Below are positions 52,750-62,335 of a DNA stretch of 64,000 bases, piece after piece. The translations under genes were made by a program, and so were the position numbers. Below the pieces are notes generated by a model, which worked only from the letters and a program-made list of their open reading frames with translations, had not been told where the DNA came from and did not search any database. The stretch comes from Sphingobium sp. Ant17. Its GTDB lineage: Bacteria > Pseudomonadota > Alphaproteobacteria > Sphingomonadales > Sphingomonadaceae. The stretch is taken from NCBI RefSeq assembly GCF_000588875.1, contig NZ_JEMV01000010.1:38934-102933 (forward strand), given 5' to 3'. Within the stretch, counting starts at the first letter, position 1; each line of letters opens with the position of its first letter.

Positions 52750-55165
52750 TCTCCCAGACGATAGCGCAGGGTCAGGCCATATTGGCGCGGCGGACCGAAG
52801 ATAGCTGTGTTGAAGCCCAACCCCGCCCCCGATACGGCACCGATCGCCTGATAGGTCTTGTTAAAGACGTTGGTCATAGTGACGCCGACGTCGATCGGGC
52901 GGCCACCGACATTACGCCAGTCCAGCCGTATGTTGGCCAGGCCATAGGCTGGCAACGCCGTGTCGACGAAGGACAATTTGCTGGAATGATAATAGTCCGC
53001 CGACGCGTTGAGATCGCCCATCGCGCCCAGTGGGATGCGATATTGCGCGCCCAGCGTGAAGGTCGCCTTCGCCACCAGGTCGAACGGGATTTCCTGGGTT
53101 GTGAGATAAGCGGCGATCGGCGCAGGGGCGGTCAGTTCGCGCGTCTTGGTGTCGAGCAGGTTGCCGCCGAAGGTGAAGGTCAGCCGATCGGAAAACAGGA
53201 TGCGTCCGTCAAAATCCAGCCCCGCGACGCGCGACTTGCCGGCATTGGCCAGCATCGTGCCCGACTGCGGATCGTTGTCCGCGCTGCAATCGCCATCGGG
53301 GGAAAAGGGCGCTTCGCCAAAGACCGGATCGCCCGCAACGCAGCCCGGCTGGGTCAGCAGGCCGCTCAGTGCGATCTGCACCCCGTCATAATAGCCCACA
53401 AAGCCCGACAGGTTCAGGCGGACGCGGACGTCGCCCAGCGTCCAGTCGGATCGCACCCCCAGTTCCAGGTCGGTGACTCGTTCCGGCCCGAAGGACTGAT
53501 AGGGCGCCAGCCGCCCGCCGAAGGTGGGCGTATTGATGCCGCCGGTGCGATAGCCGCGCCGGGTGGAAATATAGGTGAAGAGGTCGGGCGTCACCTGCCA
53601 GTCGAAACCCACGGTCCAGGTGGGCGCATCGGATTTGGCGGTGTTGGTGGTTGCGCCGATCAGGATCGGGTTGGTCGATACGCATTCATTGGGGCGGACG
53701 GTCCCCTGGGTGGTGTTGTCGGTCGCCGTACAGGCGATTTCCTTGTCCCAGGTGTAGCGCAGCCCGGCGTTGAAGCGCAGAGCCTGGGCGATTTCATCCA
53801 GCTTTATGTTGACGTTGCCGAACAGCGCTTTGCTCTTTTCGGTGTAGAAATTATATTGGAAGGTGCCGTAATTTTCGGCCGGCAGGAAAGGTGGCAGCAC
53901 GACCTGGGCGATCGAACTGCCGCTGCCCGTCGGGCCGTAGGGCTGGCTTTTCAGATAAAATCCGCCCACCAGCCAGTCCACCCGGTCGTCAAGCGCGCTG
54001 CCCTTGATCTGCACTTCATTGGTATATTGTTCGACGTTGTTGACAGCGCCTGCGTTCAGCAGGGTCAGCGGCAAGCCGGCGGGCAGTCCGGCAGCAGGAT
54101 TGCCAGTCGTGATCAGCAACGGCACGCCGTCGGTGTTGATATTATAGTTCACATAGGTTTTGCGATAGCCGAAGATGTTGGTGAAGCTGACCCCGCTGTC
54201 GCTCAGGTCGATATCGGTGCGGTTGGTGATGCCCCAGCGGCGGGTGCGGTTGATTGCGGGGGACACGTCGCTGTCGATGACGCGGGGACACGCGCCTGCT
54301 GCGCCGCCAGCGCCTCCTGCATCGCGCTGCGCAGACCCAACAGGTCGATCAGGCTGGGATTGTCGAACAGGCTGGTCAGCAACACCGCGTCGCCGGTGTA
54401 GTTGTTGCGATACCAATCGAAGATAGTGAGGTTCTTGAAACCCTCGACTGGTTCGGCCAGCACGGACACGCGGAACGCGCGGGAATTGACGTCGTCCAGG
54501 TCGCCGCCCAGTCCGATATTCTTGGTATAACCGTCGCGCTTTTCGTACCGGCCCGCGACCCGTACCGCCAGCTTGTTGTCCACGATCGGGATGGACAGCG
54601 CGCCTTCCAATTGCTTGCGTTCATAGCGGCCGTAGCCCGCCTCAACATAGCCGCCCAGGACATATTCGGGCGCGGCGGGATAATAGAGGACGGCGCCGCC
54701 GGTGGTGTTACGGCCAAACAGCGTGCCCTGCGGCCCTTTGAGAACCTGGACCGATGCCATGTCATAGGTTGCGACGCCGCTGCCGAAGGTGGGCGCGGGC
54801 ACATCGGCAAAATAGCTGACGACGGCAGGCGCGTTGGACCCGCTCAACGCCTTGGACTGGCCACGGATCTGGAACACCGAATTTTCGCGCCCGCCCGATC
54901 CGGACAGATAGACGCCGGGCGTCTTGATCATCAGGTCGGCGGTGGTTGCGATATTAGCTTCGCGCAGCATATCCGCGTTGAAGGCGGTGACGGACACAGG
55001 CGTCGACTGGATGCTTTCCTCGGAGCGGCGGGCGGTGACGACGATGTCGTCGATGCTAGGCGACGCCTGGGGCTGCGCCGTTTGGGCGATCGCCAGGACC
55101 GGCAGGGCCAGGGGTGCAACGGACGTTAAAAGTACCGCAAGACGCGCGGTGAAAATCGGGCGCAT
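52746..55165 (-). pseudogene. TonB-dependent outer-membrane receptor, frameshifted
   Basis: The first frame has a signal peptide (residues 1-24, ending AIAQTAQ), a plug with IDDIVVTARRSEESIQSTPVSV and GPQGTLFGRNTTGGAV, and the first barrel strands. At about 54283-54288 one base is missing in a C-run (minus strand). The second frame resumes with VIDSDVSPAINRTRRWG and ends LTLRYRLGE at 52746. Repaired, it has about 806 residues. It is the only obvious uptake protein in the window and so probably brings in the hydrophobic or bulky substrate. A GGGAGAG ribosome site and two palindromes lie upstream. Confidence 0.88.
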
Positions 55166-55239
55166 TTCATCTCTCCCTGAGCAGCAGAACGTCATGTTCT
55201 CGCAAGCCTGACCTTTGCCAGTGCCGTCGGGAGAAGTAG

Positions 55240-55253
55240 AAGACGATCGTCTT
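55240..55253. promoter_or_regulatory. Perfect 14-bp palindrome upstream of the TonB receptor
   Basis: AAGACGATCGTCTT is self-complementary. It lies 75 bp upstream of the receptor start and next to dyad copy 11. The adjacent TetR gene (55310-55972) is a natural candidate to bind it. Confidence 0.45.
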
Positions 55254-55260
55254 AGTCGTG

Positions 55261-55276
55261 CCTATCGCCGGAGAGG
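55261..55276. promoter_or_regulatory. Shared dyad operator copy 11
   Basis: CCTATC-GCCG-GAGAGG fits the pattern and lies in the gap between the TetR stop and the TonB receptor, 96 bp before the receptor ATG. Confidence 0.55.
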
Positions 55277-55309
55277 GCCCTCGATTTTCGTCCATGACCC
55301 CGCCAATCG

Positions 55310-55972
55310 TCAGCCGGGCGTGTCGGCGGCTTCGACGAAGGGCGGCAGCATCAGCAAGGCGCAGCCTGCGGTGATCAGGTCTTCAAGATATTGGTCGGAG
55401 CGCGGATAGGCGCCGCCGGTCAGATTGGCGACCCGGTCCCCATAGCTGACGCCCATCAGGAAATTCGTCACCGCCACCGACAGGCGCATGGTGAAGACCT
55501 GGTCCGACATGGCGGCGCAGCATCCCCGCAACGCCTGATGAACCAGCGCGACCGCCGGTCCTTCTCTGGCTCGGTCAAAGGCTTCGTCAAACGGATCGTT
55601 CAGGATCAGGTGCAGGATGAACTGCGAATAAATCCACCTCTGCCGCCCTGCGAAGGCGTCCAGCACCGGCAACAGGAATAATTCGAGCAGGCCGCGAATA
55701 TCGTCGGGCAGGCGCGGCAACCCCTGCATCCGCAGCATCCGGCAATCGTCCACTTCCGCCTGGCGGATGTCGTAAATCGCCCGGATCAGTAATTCCTTCG
55801 ATCCGAAATGACGATAGATGGCGGAGTTATTGCCCTGCTTGGCGACGCGCAGGATTTCGCGGATGGATGCACCCTCGATCCCGCGTTCGGCGATGATTTC
55901 CTCCACGGCGAGCAGCAGCTTGCGCGCGCCGGGTCCATAATCTTCCCATTTACCCTTCATGCCCGCACGCAT
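55310..55972 (-). CDS. TetR-family regulator
   Basis: This 220-residue protein has the TetR helix-turn-helix GIEGASIREILRVAKQGNNSAIYRHFGSKELLIRAI near the N-terminus. The start is uncertain: ATG at 55972 or 55960, with no clear ribosome site; the ATG at 56038 would lie in the operator. It is divergent from the GMC/aldehyde dehydrogenase operon and upstream of the TonB receptor, and may control both through the palindromes at 55240 or 56038. Confidence 0.83.
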   Translation of the reverse strand: MRAGMKGKWEDYGPGARKLLLAVEEIIAERGIEGASIREILRVAKQGNNSAIYRHFGSKELLIRAIYDIRQAEVDDCRMLRMQGLPRLPDDIRGLLELFLLPVLDAFAGRQRWIYSQFILHLILNDPFDEAFDRAREGPAVALVHQALRGCCAAMSDQVFTMRLSVAVTNFLMGVSYGDRVANLTGGAYPRSDQYLEDLITAGCALLMLPPFVEAADTPG

Positions 55973-56037
55973 CGCAATTCGCTGCCGCCAAGCCAAGCGG
56001 AAAGCGAACCACCCGCGACGAGCGCGCCGACCGTCCA

Positions 56038-56053
56038 CCTATCACCCGACAGG
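56038..56053. promoter_or_regulatory. Shared dyad operator copy 12
   Basis: CCTATC-ACCC-GACAGG fits the pattern. It lies in the divergent TetR/GMC promoter, 57 bp before the GMC ATG and 66 bp from the TetR start. Its flank CAC...GTG extends the dyad. Confidence 0.6.
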
Positions 56054-56109
56054 TGGGACTAAGGCCACGTCTATGGTCTTTAGCGGCTATGGCGAGGAAC
56101 TCGAACGGC

Positions 56110-57732
56110 ATGAACCAGAATGGCTACGACTATATCATCATCGGCGCCGGGTCGTCCGGCTGCGTCCTGGCGAACCGGTTGTCGGTCGACCCGGCGGTCA
56201 AGGTATTGCTGGTGGAAGCTGGCCCGGACGACAACAGCCCGCTGATCGCCATGCCGCGCGGCATCGGCAAATTGCTGGCGCCGGGCAATCCCCATGTGTG
56301 GGACTATGCCGTGTCGCCGGGCGGCAATGCGCCGCAGGAAAGCTGGCTGAAGGGGCGCACGGTCGGCGGATCGAGTTCGGTCAACGGCATGGTCTATGTG
56401 CGCGGTGCGCCGGCCGATTACGACGCGTGGGAAGCGGCGGGCTGCACCGGCTGGGGCTGGCAGACGATGGGCCGCCATTTCGTCGCGCTGGAGGATCATG
56501 CGCTGGGCACCAAGGCGTGGCGCGGGACCGGCGGCCCGCTCAAGGTGAGCATCCATCCGTCCGGCGATCCGTTGTGCGAAGCGTTCCTAAACGCGGCCGA
56601 GCAGGCCGGGACGCATCGGGTGGACGACATGAACGACATCCCTGCGGTCACGCAGGGTGGCATGGGCTATCAGCCGATATCCACCTATCGCGGCAAGCGC
56701 TTTTCCGCTTCGCGCGCTTTCCTGAAACCGGTGCGGGGACGCGCGAACCTGACCGTGGTGACCGATACCGACGTGCAGCGCATCCTGTTCGACGGGCAGC
56801 GGGCCAGCGGCATCCTGCTGCGTGACAAAAATGGCCTGCACGAAGTCGCGGTACGGCGCGAAATCATCCTGTCGGCGGGGGCCATCCAGAGCCCCAAATT
56901 ATTGCAACTGTCGGGCATTGGCCCCCGCGCCCTGCTCGAATCGCTGGCCATTCCGGTCGTGGTCGACGCGCCCGGCGTCGGCGCCAATTTGCGTGAACAT
57001 CGCTATCTGAGCTTTACCTACAAGGTGCGCGGCAACAGCCTGAACCAGAAACTGTCTGGCCTAGGTCTGATCGCGTCGGTGCTCCGATACTTCTTCGGCT
57101 CGAAAGGGGCGCTGACCCACGGCGCGCATGAAGTGGGCGGCTTCATCAAGACGCAGGCGTCGCCCGACCGGCCCGATGCCCAGATCGGCCTGGGGCTCTA
57201 TTCCTTTCATACCGATGCGAAGGGCGCGGTGGTGCTGGACCCCTATCCCGGCATGACCGTCATCGCCTATTATCTGCGGCCCGACAGCCAGGGGCAGGTG
57301 CGGATCAGCGCCGCTGATCCCGATGCGCCGCCCGTTATCGACGCCAATCACCTGGCCACCGATGCCGACCGGCGGCACTTCGTCGCCCTGTTCCGCTGGC
57401 TACGCGATCTGGCCACGCAACCCGCGCTCAAGGACTGGATCGTCGCGGAAACCGGCAAAACCGTGGGCATCGAGACGGACGAGGACATACTGGCCAATGC
57501 CATCAGCCTTGGCGGCACGACATTCCACATCTGCGGCACCTGCCGGATGGGCGCGGACGAAGACGCCGTACTCGACCCGCAGTTGCGCGTGCGCGGCGTC
57601 ACCGGCCTCCGCGTGGTCGATACCTCCATCATGCCGACTATTGTGTCGGGCAACACCAATGCGCCAGCGATGGCCATCGCCCTCAACGCCGCGGAGATGA
57701 TCCTGCGGCCCGGACAGGATATCCACCCATGA
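56110..57732 (+). CDS. GMC-family FAD alcohol dehydrogenase/oxidase
   Basis: This 540-residue GMC oxidoreductase has the FAD motif IIIGAGSSGCVLANRLS, GGSSSVNGMVYVRG, GMC signature 2 (GAIQSPKLLQLSGIGP) and the C-terminal active-site His/Asn in FHICGTCRMG and GNTNAPAMAI. It oxidises an alcohol to an aldehyde; relatives include choline and polyethylene-glycol dehydrogenases. The ATG at 56110 follows AGGAA. It overlaps the aldehyde dehydrogenase by ATGA, so an alcohol-to-acid sequence is encoded. Confidence 0.92.
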   Translation: MNQNGYDYIIIGAGSSGCVLANRLSVDPAVKVLLVEAGPDDNSPLIAMPRGIGKLLAPGNPHVWDYAVSPGGNAPQESWLKGRTVGGSSSVNGMVYVRGAPADYDAWEAAGCTGWGWQTMGRHFVALEDHALGTKAWRGTGGPLKVSIHPSGDPLCEAFLNAAEQAGTHRVDDMNDIPAVTQGGMGYQPISTYRGKRFSASRAFLKPVRGRANLTVVTDTDVQRILFDGQRASGILLRDKNGLHEVAVRREIILSAGAIQSPKLLQLSGIGPRALLESLAIPVVVDAPGVGANLREHRYLSFTYKVRGNSLNQKLSGLGLIASVLRYFFGSKGALTHGAHEVGGFIKTQASPDRPDAQIGLGLYSFHTDAKGAVVLDPYPGMTVIAYYLRPDSQGQVRISAADPDAPPVIDANHLATDADRRHFVALFRWLRDLATQPALKDWIVAETGKTVGIETDEDILANAISLGGTTFHICGTCRMGADEDAVLDPQLRVRGVTGLRVVDTSIMPTIVSGNTNAPAMAIALNAAEMILRPGQDIHP

Positions 57733-59219
57733 CCATCCCGTTCACAACGATCGACAAACTCTACATCGACGGCGCCTGGGTTGCCGCAGGCGCGGAGCGC
57801 GACGCTATCATCAATCCGGCGACCGAAGCGGTGATCGGCCACGCGCCTGTGGGCAATGCGGCGGCGGCGGAAGCAGCGATCGCGGCGGCCCGCGAGGCGT
57901 TCGACCATGGCGTGTGGCCGCGCATGGCGATGGCCGAGCGCGCAACCTATCTGCGCCGGATGCACGCGGCGCTGGACGCGCGGCGGCCGCAGATCGTCGC
58001 GCTGATCGTGGCGGAGGTCGGTTGCGCGCAGGGCGTGACCCACGGGATGCAGGTCGCCAATCCGCTCGACCATCTTCTCGCTGCGCTGGAACATTCAACG
58101 CGCGACGATAGTGTCCGCCTGCCGATCGACATCACCCCCAATCCCTTCGACCCCGATGGCCCCCGCAAAATGGGCGGCACGACGGTCGTTCGCGAGCCGG
58201 TCGGCGTGGTCGCAGGCATTACCGGCTATAACTTCCCCTTCCTCATCAACCTGGCCAAGATCGTGCCGGCGCTGCTGGCGGGCAATACGCTGGTGCTCAA
58301 GCCGTCTCCCTTCACCCCCTTTTCCGCGTTGCTGTTCGGCGAGATCGCCGACGAGATCGGCCTGCCCAAGGGTGTGCTGAACGTCATCACCGGCGGGCCG
58401 GAGGTTGGTACGATGCTGACCAGCGACCCGCGCGTCGACCTGGTCAGCTTCACCGGGTCCGAAGGCGTCGGCGCGGCGATCATGGCGCAGGCGGCCCCGA
58501 CGCTGAAGCGCGTCCATCTGGAACTGGGTGGCAAGTCAGCGCTGATCCTGCGGCACGATGCCGATGTCGCGCGGGCGGCGGCGATGGCAGTCGCCGTGCT
58601 GTCGGTCAATGCGGGCCAAGGCTGCGCGCTCCTTACCCGCCTGGTCGTCCATAACAGTATCCGAAAGGCGTTCGTCGAAACCGCCTGCGCCGTCGCCAGC
58701 CAGTTCAAGATCGGAGATCCTGCCGATCCGAGTGTGGCGATGGGGCCGTTGATCCGCGAATCGCAGCGGAGCAAGGTCGAAAATCTGATCGCCATCGGCC
58801 GCGATGAAGGCGCGAAGATCGTCCATGGCGGCGGGCGGCCTGCGGGTCTGGACAAGGGTTTCTTCACCGACATCACGATTTTCGACGATGTCGACAACAG
58901 CATGACTATTGCCCAGGAAGAGGTGTTCGGCCCGGTCGGCTGCATCATCGGCTTCGACACCGACGAGGAAGCAGTCCGCATCGCCAATGATAGCCGCTAT
59001 GGGCTGAATGGCGGCGTCGAAACGGCGGATGCGGCCAAGGGATACGAAATGGCCCTGCAAATCCGGTCGGGCAGCGTCATGCTGAACGGCGGCACCGGGC
59101 GCATGAGCTATGCGCCGATCGGCGGCTATAAGCGATCGGGTGTCGGGCGCGAATATGGTCCCGATTGGCTGCATGAATATCAGAATCAGAAGTCGATATT
59201 CTATCCGTTGGGGATATAA
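57729..59219 (+). CDS. Aldehyde dehydrogenase (NAD(P)+)
   Basis: This 496-residue ALDH has the catalytic Glu in LELGGKSALI, the nucleophilic Cys in NAGQGCALLTRL and the NAD-binding FTGSEGVG. It oxidises an aldehyde to a carboxylic acid, the natural next step after the GMC enzyme to which it is translationally coupled. The acid could then be activated by the acyl-CoA synthetase at 12181. Confidence 0.93.
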   Translation: MTIPFTTIDKLYIDGAWVAAGAERDAIINPATEAVIGHAPVGNAAAAEAAIAAAREAFDHGVWPRMAMAERATYLRRMHAALDARRPQIVALIVAEVGCAQGVTHGMQVANPLDHLLAALEHSTRDDSVRLPIDITPNPFDPDGPRKMGGTTVVREPVGVVAGITGYNFPFLINLAKIVPALLAGNTLVLKPSPFTPFSALLFGEIADEIGLPKGVLNVITGGPEVGTMLTSDPRVDLVSFTGSEGVGAAIMAQAAPTLKRVHLELGGKSALILRHDADVARAAAMAVAVLSVNAGQGCALLTRLVVHNSIRKAFVETACAVASQFKIGDPADPSVAMGPLIRESQRSKVENLIAIGRDEGAKIVHGGGRPAGLDKGFFTDITIFDDVDNSMTIAQEEVFGPVGCIIGFDTDEEAVRIANDSRYGLNGGVETADAAKGYEMALQIRSGSVMLNGGTGRMSYAPIGGYKRSGVGREYGPDWLHEYQNQKSIFYPLGI

Positions 59220-59222
59220 GCC

Positions 59223-60383
59223 ATGGCAACGATCAGCAGCGCCCATGATTTCCCCGACGCCGATACGCTTCTGGACCGCTATCCCCTGCCCGACTATCTG
59301 CGCGACAATGTCAGGCCCGGCCTGACGATGTTGCTGGCGTCGATGGCGGAGGACCGCGATCTCAACGCCAATGGCCATGCCCGCGCCCTGCATATCGTCA
59401 ACGATGATCTGTCGCGCCTGAAAGCGATAGCCGACGATCGCGCGCGCTACCCCGAAATTGCCGAGGTGGAGATCAGACAACCACTGTTCATCCTGGGCCT
59501 GCCCCGTTGCGGCACCAGTTTCCTCCATGCGTTGATGGACGGCGACCCGCAGGTCCGCACTCCACTGATGTGGGAAGTGGCCGAACCCTCGCCCCCGCCA
59601 GAGGCCGCGACAGCCAATACAGACCCGCGCATCGCCCGCTTCGACGCGCATCTGCGCGCGCAATTGGGCGCGGATGCCGACGAATTGCTCAAGGCCCATC
59701 CGCTCGGTGCCAAAATACCGCAGGAATGCGGGTCATTCATGACCACGTCGTTCCAGAGCAGCAATCCCTGCATGTTCCAGCATCTCCCGCGCTTCTACGA
59801 CTGGTTCAAGGGGATCGACGCAACCTTCCGCTACGAGGTGCACAAAATGTGGCTCCAGCATCTGGGCTGGCGCCATCCGGGCAAACATTGGGTGCTCAAG
59901 ATTCAGGAGCATATGTACAAGCTGCCTGCGTTGCGCAGCGTCTATCCCGACGCGATATTCATTCAACCGCATCGCGACCCTACCACCGTTATCGCCTCCA
60001 TATCCCAGCTTATCAGCGTCATTCGCGGGCCATCCTACGATAATCTCGACCTGCACGCGCTGGGGGCCGAGTTTCTGCAACTCTGGTGGGACGGGGTGAA
60101 GTGCAGCATGGACTATCGCAAAGCGCATCCCGAGCTGCCGATCCACGACATGCGCTACAAGGATCTGGTCGCCGATCCGGTCGCCACCATCCGCGCCGCC
60201 TACGACCATTTCGGCTGGGACTTCACGCCGGAATCGGAAGCGGGCATCCTTAGCTGGCTGCACGACAATCCGGCGGGCAAACATGGCGCGCGCAGCTATA
60301 CGCTGGCCGATTACGGCCTGACCACCGATCAGGTCAGCGACCGGTTCGCCGAATATATAGAGACATATCGTGCCTACATCTGA
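59223..60383 (+). CDS. PAPS-dependent sulfotransferase-family protein
   Basis: The 386 residues have the 5'-phosphosulfate loop LGLPRCGTSFLH (near residue 90) and the 3'-phosphate motif HRDPTTVIAS, as in bacterial sulfotransferase_3-type proteins. It would transfer sulfate from PAPS to a hydroxyl. It is unusual in a catabolic operon; activation of a hydroxyl as a leaving group is one possibility (inference). It starts 3 bp after the aldehyde dehydrogenase stop and overlaps the next gene by 14 bp. Confidence 0.88.
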   Translation: MATISSAHDFPDADTLLDRYPLPDYLRDNVRPGLTMLLASMAEDRDLNANGHARALHIVNDDLSRLKAIADDRARYPEIAEVEIRQPLFILGLPRCGTSFLHALMDGDPQVRTPLMWEVAEPSPPPEAATANTDPRIARFDAHLRAQLGADADELLKAHPLGAKIPQECGSFMTTSFQSSNPCMFQHLPRFYDWFKGIDATFRYEVHKMWLQHLGWRHPGKHWVLKIQEHMYKLPALRSVYPDAIFIQPHRDPTTVIASISQLISVIRGPSYDNLDLHALGAEFLQLWWDGVKCSMDYRKAHPELPIHDMRYKDLVADPVATIRAAYDHFGWDFTPESEAGILSWLHDNPAGKHGARSYTLADYGLTTDQVSDRFAEYIETYRAYI

Positions 60384-61548
60384 ACCGTCTGCCTGGCGCG
60401 GCTGGCTGGAGACGATGGCCAGCGCGGACAGCGTATTGGACAGGTTGACGGACCCCGCAGACCCGCAGGCGCGGGCGGAGGCGCATCGCCTGCTCTTTGC
60501 GGCGCTCGCCACCGGCTACCAGACCGCGTTCGCCGACGCCGATCAGCCCGATTTCGTGCCGTCGGTCAGCAATGTGCTGAACACCGTCGGGGTCAATCCC
60601 GACTTCATCTATGGCGCGGCGCGGATTGATGGTAGCGGTATTTACCGGCTGTCGGGCCAGCGTGGCGACGGGGTGTTCATCTTCATTGATCTGGTCGCAG
60701 GCGGGCTGGGACCGATGGAGCAACTGGGTCCATCGGTCGGCATGATCGACCTGGATGCCTGCACATTGGGGCCGGGCGGGGCGTTCGACATATTGGTCAG
60801 TGGCGAACGGCCGGACGGTCATACGGGCGACTGGTTCCCGCTCGATCCACGTGCCGTCACCATCGGCCTGCGCCATGCTTATTATAACTGGGGCGTGGGC
60901 CGGGAATTGCGGATCGCCATCGAGCGGGTCGACCGGCCCGTGGGCGGCGCGCCCATGCCTGCGGCCGAGATCGTGCATCGGCTCGATCGGTTGTCCGCCT
61001 TCGTCGAACGCTATGCCGGTTTCGCGCTGGGCTATGGCCAGCGACAGCGGGCGCAAGGCTTCATTAACAGCCTTGAATATGACGACTGGGCCGGACGCGG
61101 CGGCGTGGCCGGGCAGCATTATTATCAGGGCATTTTCCGGCTGGAAGCGGGGCAAGCGATGATTATCGACACCGCGATGCCCGATCAGGTCCGCTATTGG
61201 AATGTGCAGCTGAACGATCCGCTGTGGAACACGATCGACTGGATCAACCATCAGAGCAGCCTGAATGGCGGCCAGGCCGTTCTGGATAGTGACGGCCGCT
61301 TTCGCGCCGTGATCGCGATCGACGATCCCGGCGTGCCCAACTGGCTGGACCCGGCCGGGTGGCTGGAGGGATCGCTGATGCTGCGCTGGACCGGCGCGAG
61401 TTCGGGGCCGGAGCCGGTGCTGAAAATCGTGCCGGCGGCAGAGATACGCGCGCACCTGCCCAGCGATACGCCGGTGGTGACGCCAGAGCAGCGCGACGAA
61501 GCCCTCCGTCGGCGCAGGCGCGGGGCGCAATGGCGGCGACGCTGGTGA
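60370..61548 (+). CDS. Protein of unknown function, DUF1214-like C-terminus
   Basis: The 392 residues start with GTG, overlapping the sulfotransferase by 14 bp. No catalytic motif stands out. The C-terminal part (YWNVQLNDPLWNTIDWINHQ, then VIAIDDPGVPNWLD) resembles DUF1214-type beta-sandwich proteins often found beside sulfotransferases and SDRs in sphingomonad catabolic loci. The tail is very Arg-rich. It ends in a TGATG overlap with the next SDR. I do not assign a reaction. Confidence 0.65.
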   Translation: MPTSEPSAWRGWLETMASADSVLDRLTDPADPQARAEAHRLLFAALATGYQTAFADADQPDFVPSVSNVLNTVGVNPDFIYGAARIDGSGIYRLSGQRGDGVFIFIDLVAGGLGPMEQLGPSVGMIDLDACTLGPGGAFDILVSGERPDGHTGDWFPLDPRAVTIGLRHAYYNWGVGRELRIAIERVDRPVGGAPMPAAEIVHRLDRLSAFVERYAGFALGYGQRQRAQGFINSLEYDDWAGRGGVAGQHYYQGIFRLEAGQAMIIDTAMPDQVRYWNVQLNDPLWNTIDWINHQSSLNGGQAVLDSDGRFRAVIAIDDPGVPNWLDPAGWLEGSLMLRWTGASSGPEPVLKIVPAAEIRAHLPSDTPVVTPEQRDEALRRRRRGAQWRRRW

Positions 61549-62297
61549 TGGAATTTACCGGCAAGGTGGTCCTCGTCACCGGGGCGGGATCGGGATTGGG
61601 TCGGGCCGCCAGCCTGGCGTTCGCGCGCGAGGGGGCAACACTATGCCTGCTGGGGCGCAGCGCGTACAAGCTGGCGGAAACGGCGCGGTTGATCGGGGAA
61701 GCGGGCGGCCGTAGCGTGGAGCTACCCTTCGACCTGGGCGATGCCGATGATTGCGCCGCTTCGATCGCAGCGGCCATCGCGGCGTTCGGGCGGCTTGACG
61801 TGCTGTGCAATATCGCCGCCGATGTGATGTTCCACCAATTGCCGGACGTCACCGCCGCACAATGGCATCGCACCATCGCGTCCAACCTGTCCGGCCCCTT
61901 CTTCCTGATGCAGGCGGCGATGCCGCACCTGATCGAAAGCCATGGCAATATCATCAGCGTCGCGTCCACCGCGGGCTTCATGGGCCAGGCCTATCTGGCG
62001 CCCTATACAGCGTCCAAATTTGGCCTTGTCGGCCTGACCCTGTCGCTGGCGATGGAGATGATGGACATCCCGGTCCGGATCAACGTGCTGGCCCCCGGCC
62101 CGATGCGAACGGAAATGTTGCAGGGCATGGCATTTCCCGACTTCGCCGATCCCCGATTGCTGGCCCGTTACACCGGGATGCGGCCGCCCTGTCCTCCGGA
62201 GGATGTAGTGGAACCGCTGCTGTTCCTGGCGTCCGACCGCGCGCGCCGGGTGCATGGCGCCTGCTGGGCGGTCGATGGCGGGATCATGGCCGGTTAG
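61548..62297 (+). CDS. SDR
   Basis: This 249-residue SDR has TGAGSGLG, CNIAAD in place of NNAG, ISVASTAG, YTASK and the C-terminal WAVDGGIMAG. The ATG at 61548 overlaps the preceding stop (TGATG); a Met at 61530 is an alternative. It lies 38 bp before the APH-type kinase. Confidence 0.85.
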   Translation: MEFTGKVVLVTGAGSGLGRAASLAFAREGATLCLLGRSAYKLAETARLIGEAGGRSVELPFDLGDADDCAASIAAAIAAFGRLDVLCNIAADVMFHQLPDVTAAQWHRTIASNLSGPFFLMQAAMPHLIESHGNIISVASTAGFMGQAYLAPYTASKFGLVGLTLSLAMEMMDIPVRINVLAPGPMRTEMLQGMAFPDFADPRLLARYTGMRPPCPPEDVVEPLLFLASDRARRVHGACWAVDGGIMAG

Positions 62298-62335
62298 CCC
62301 CGCCGAGATAATATAGCAGAAAAGGATAGCTTTGT

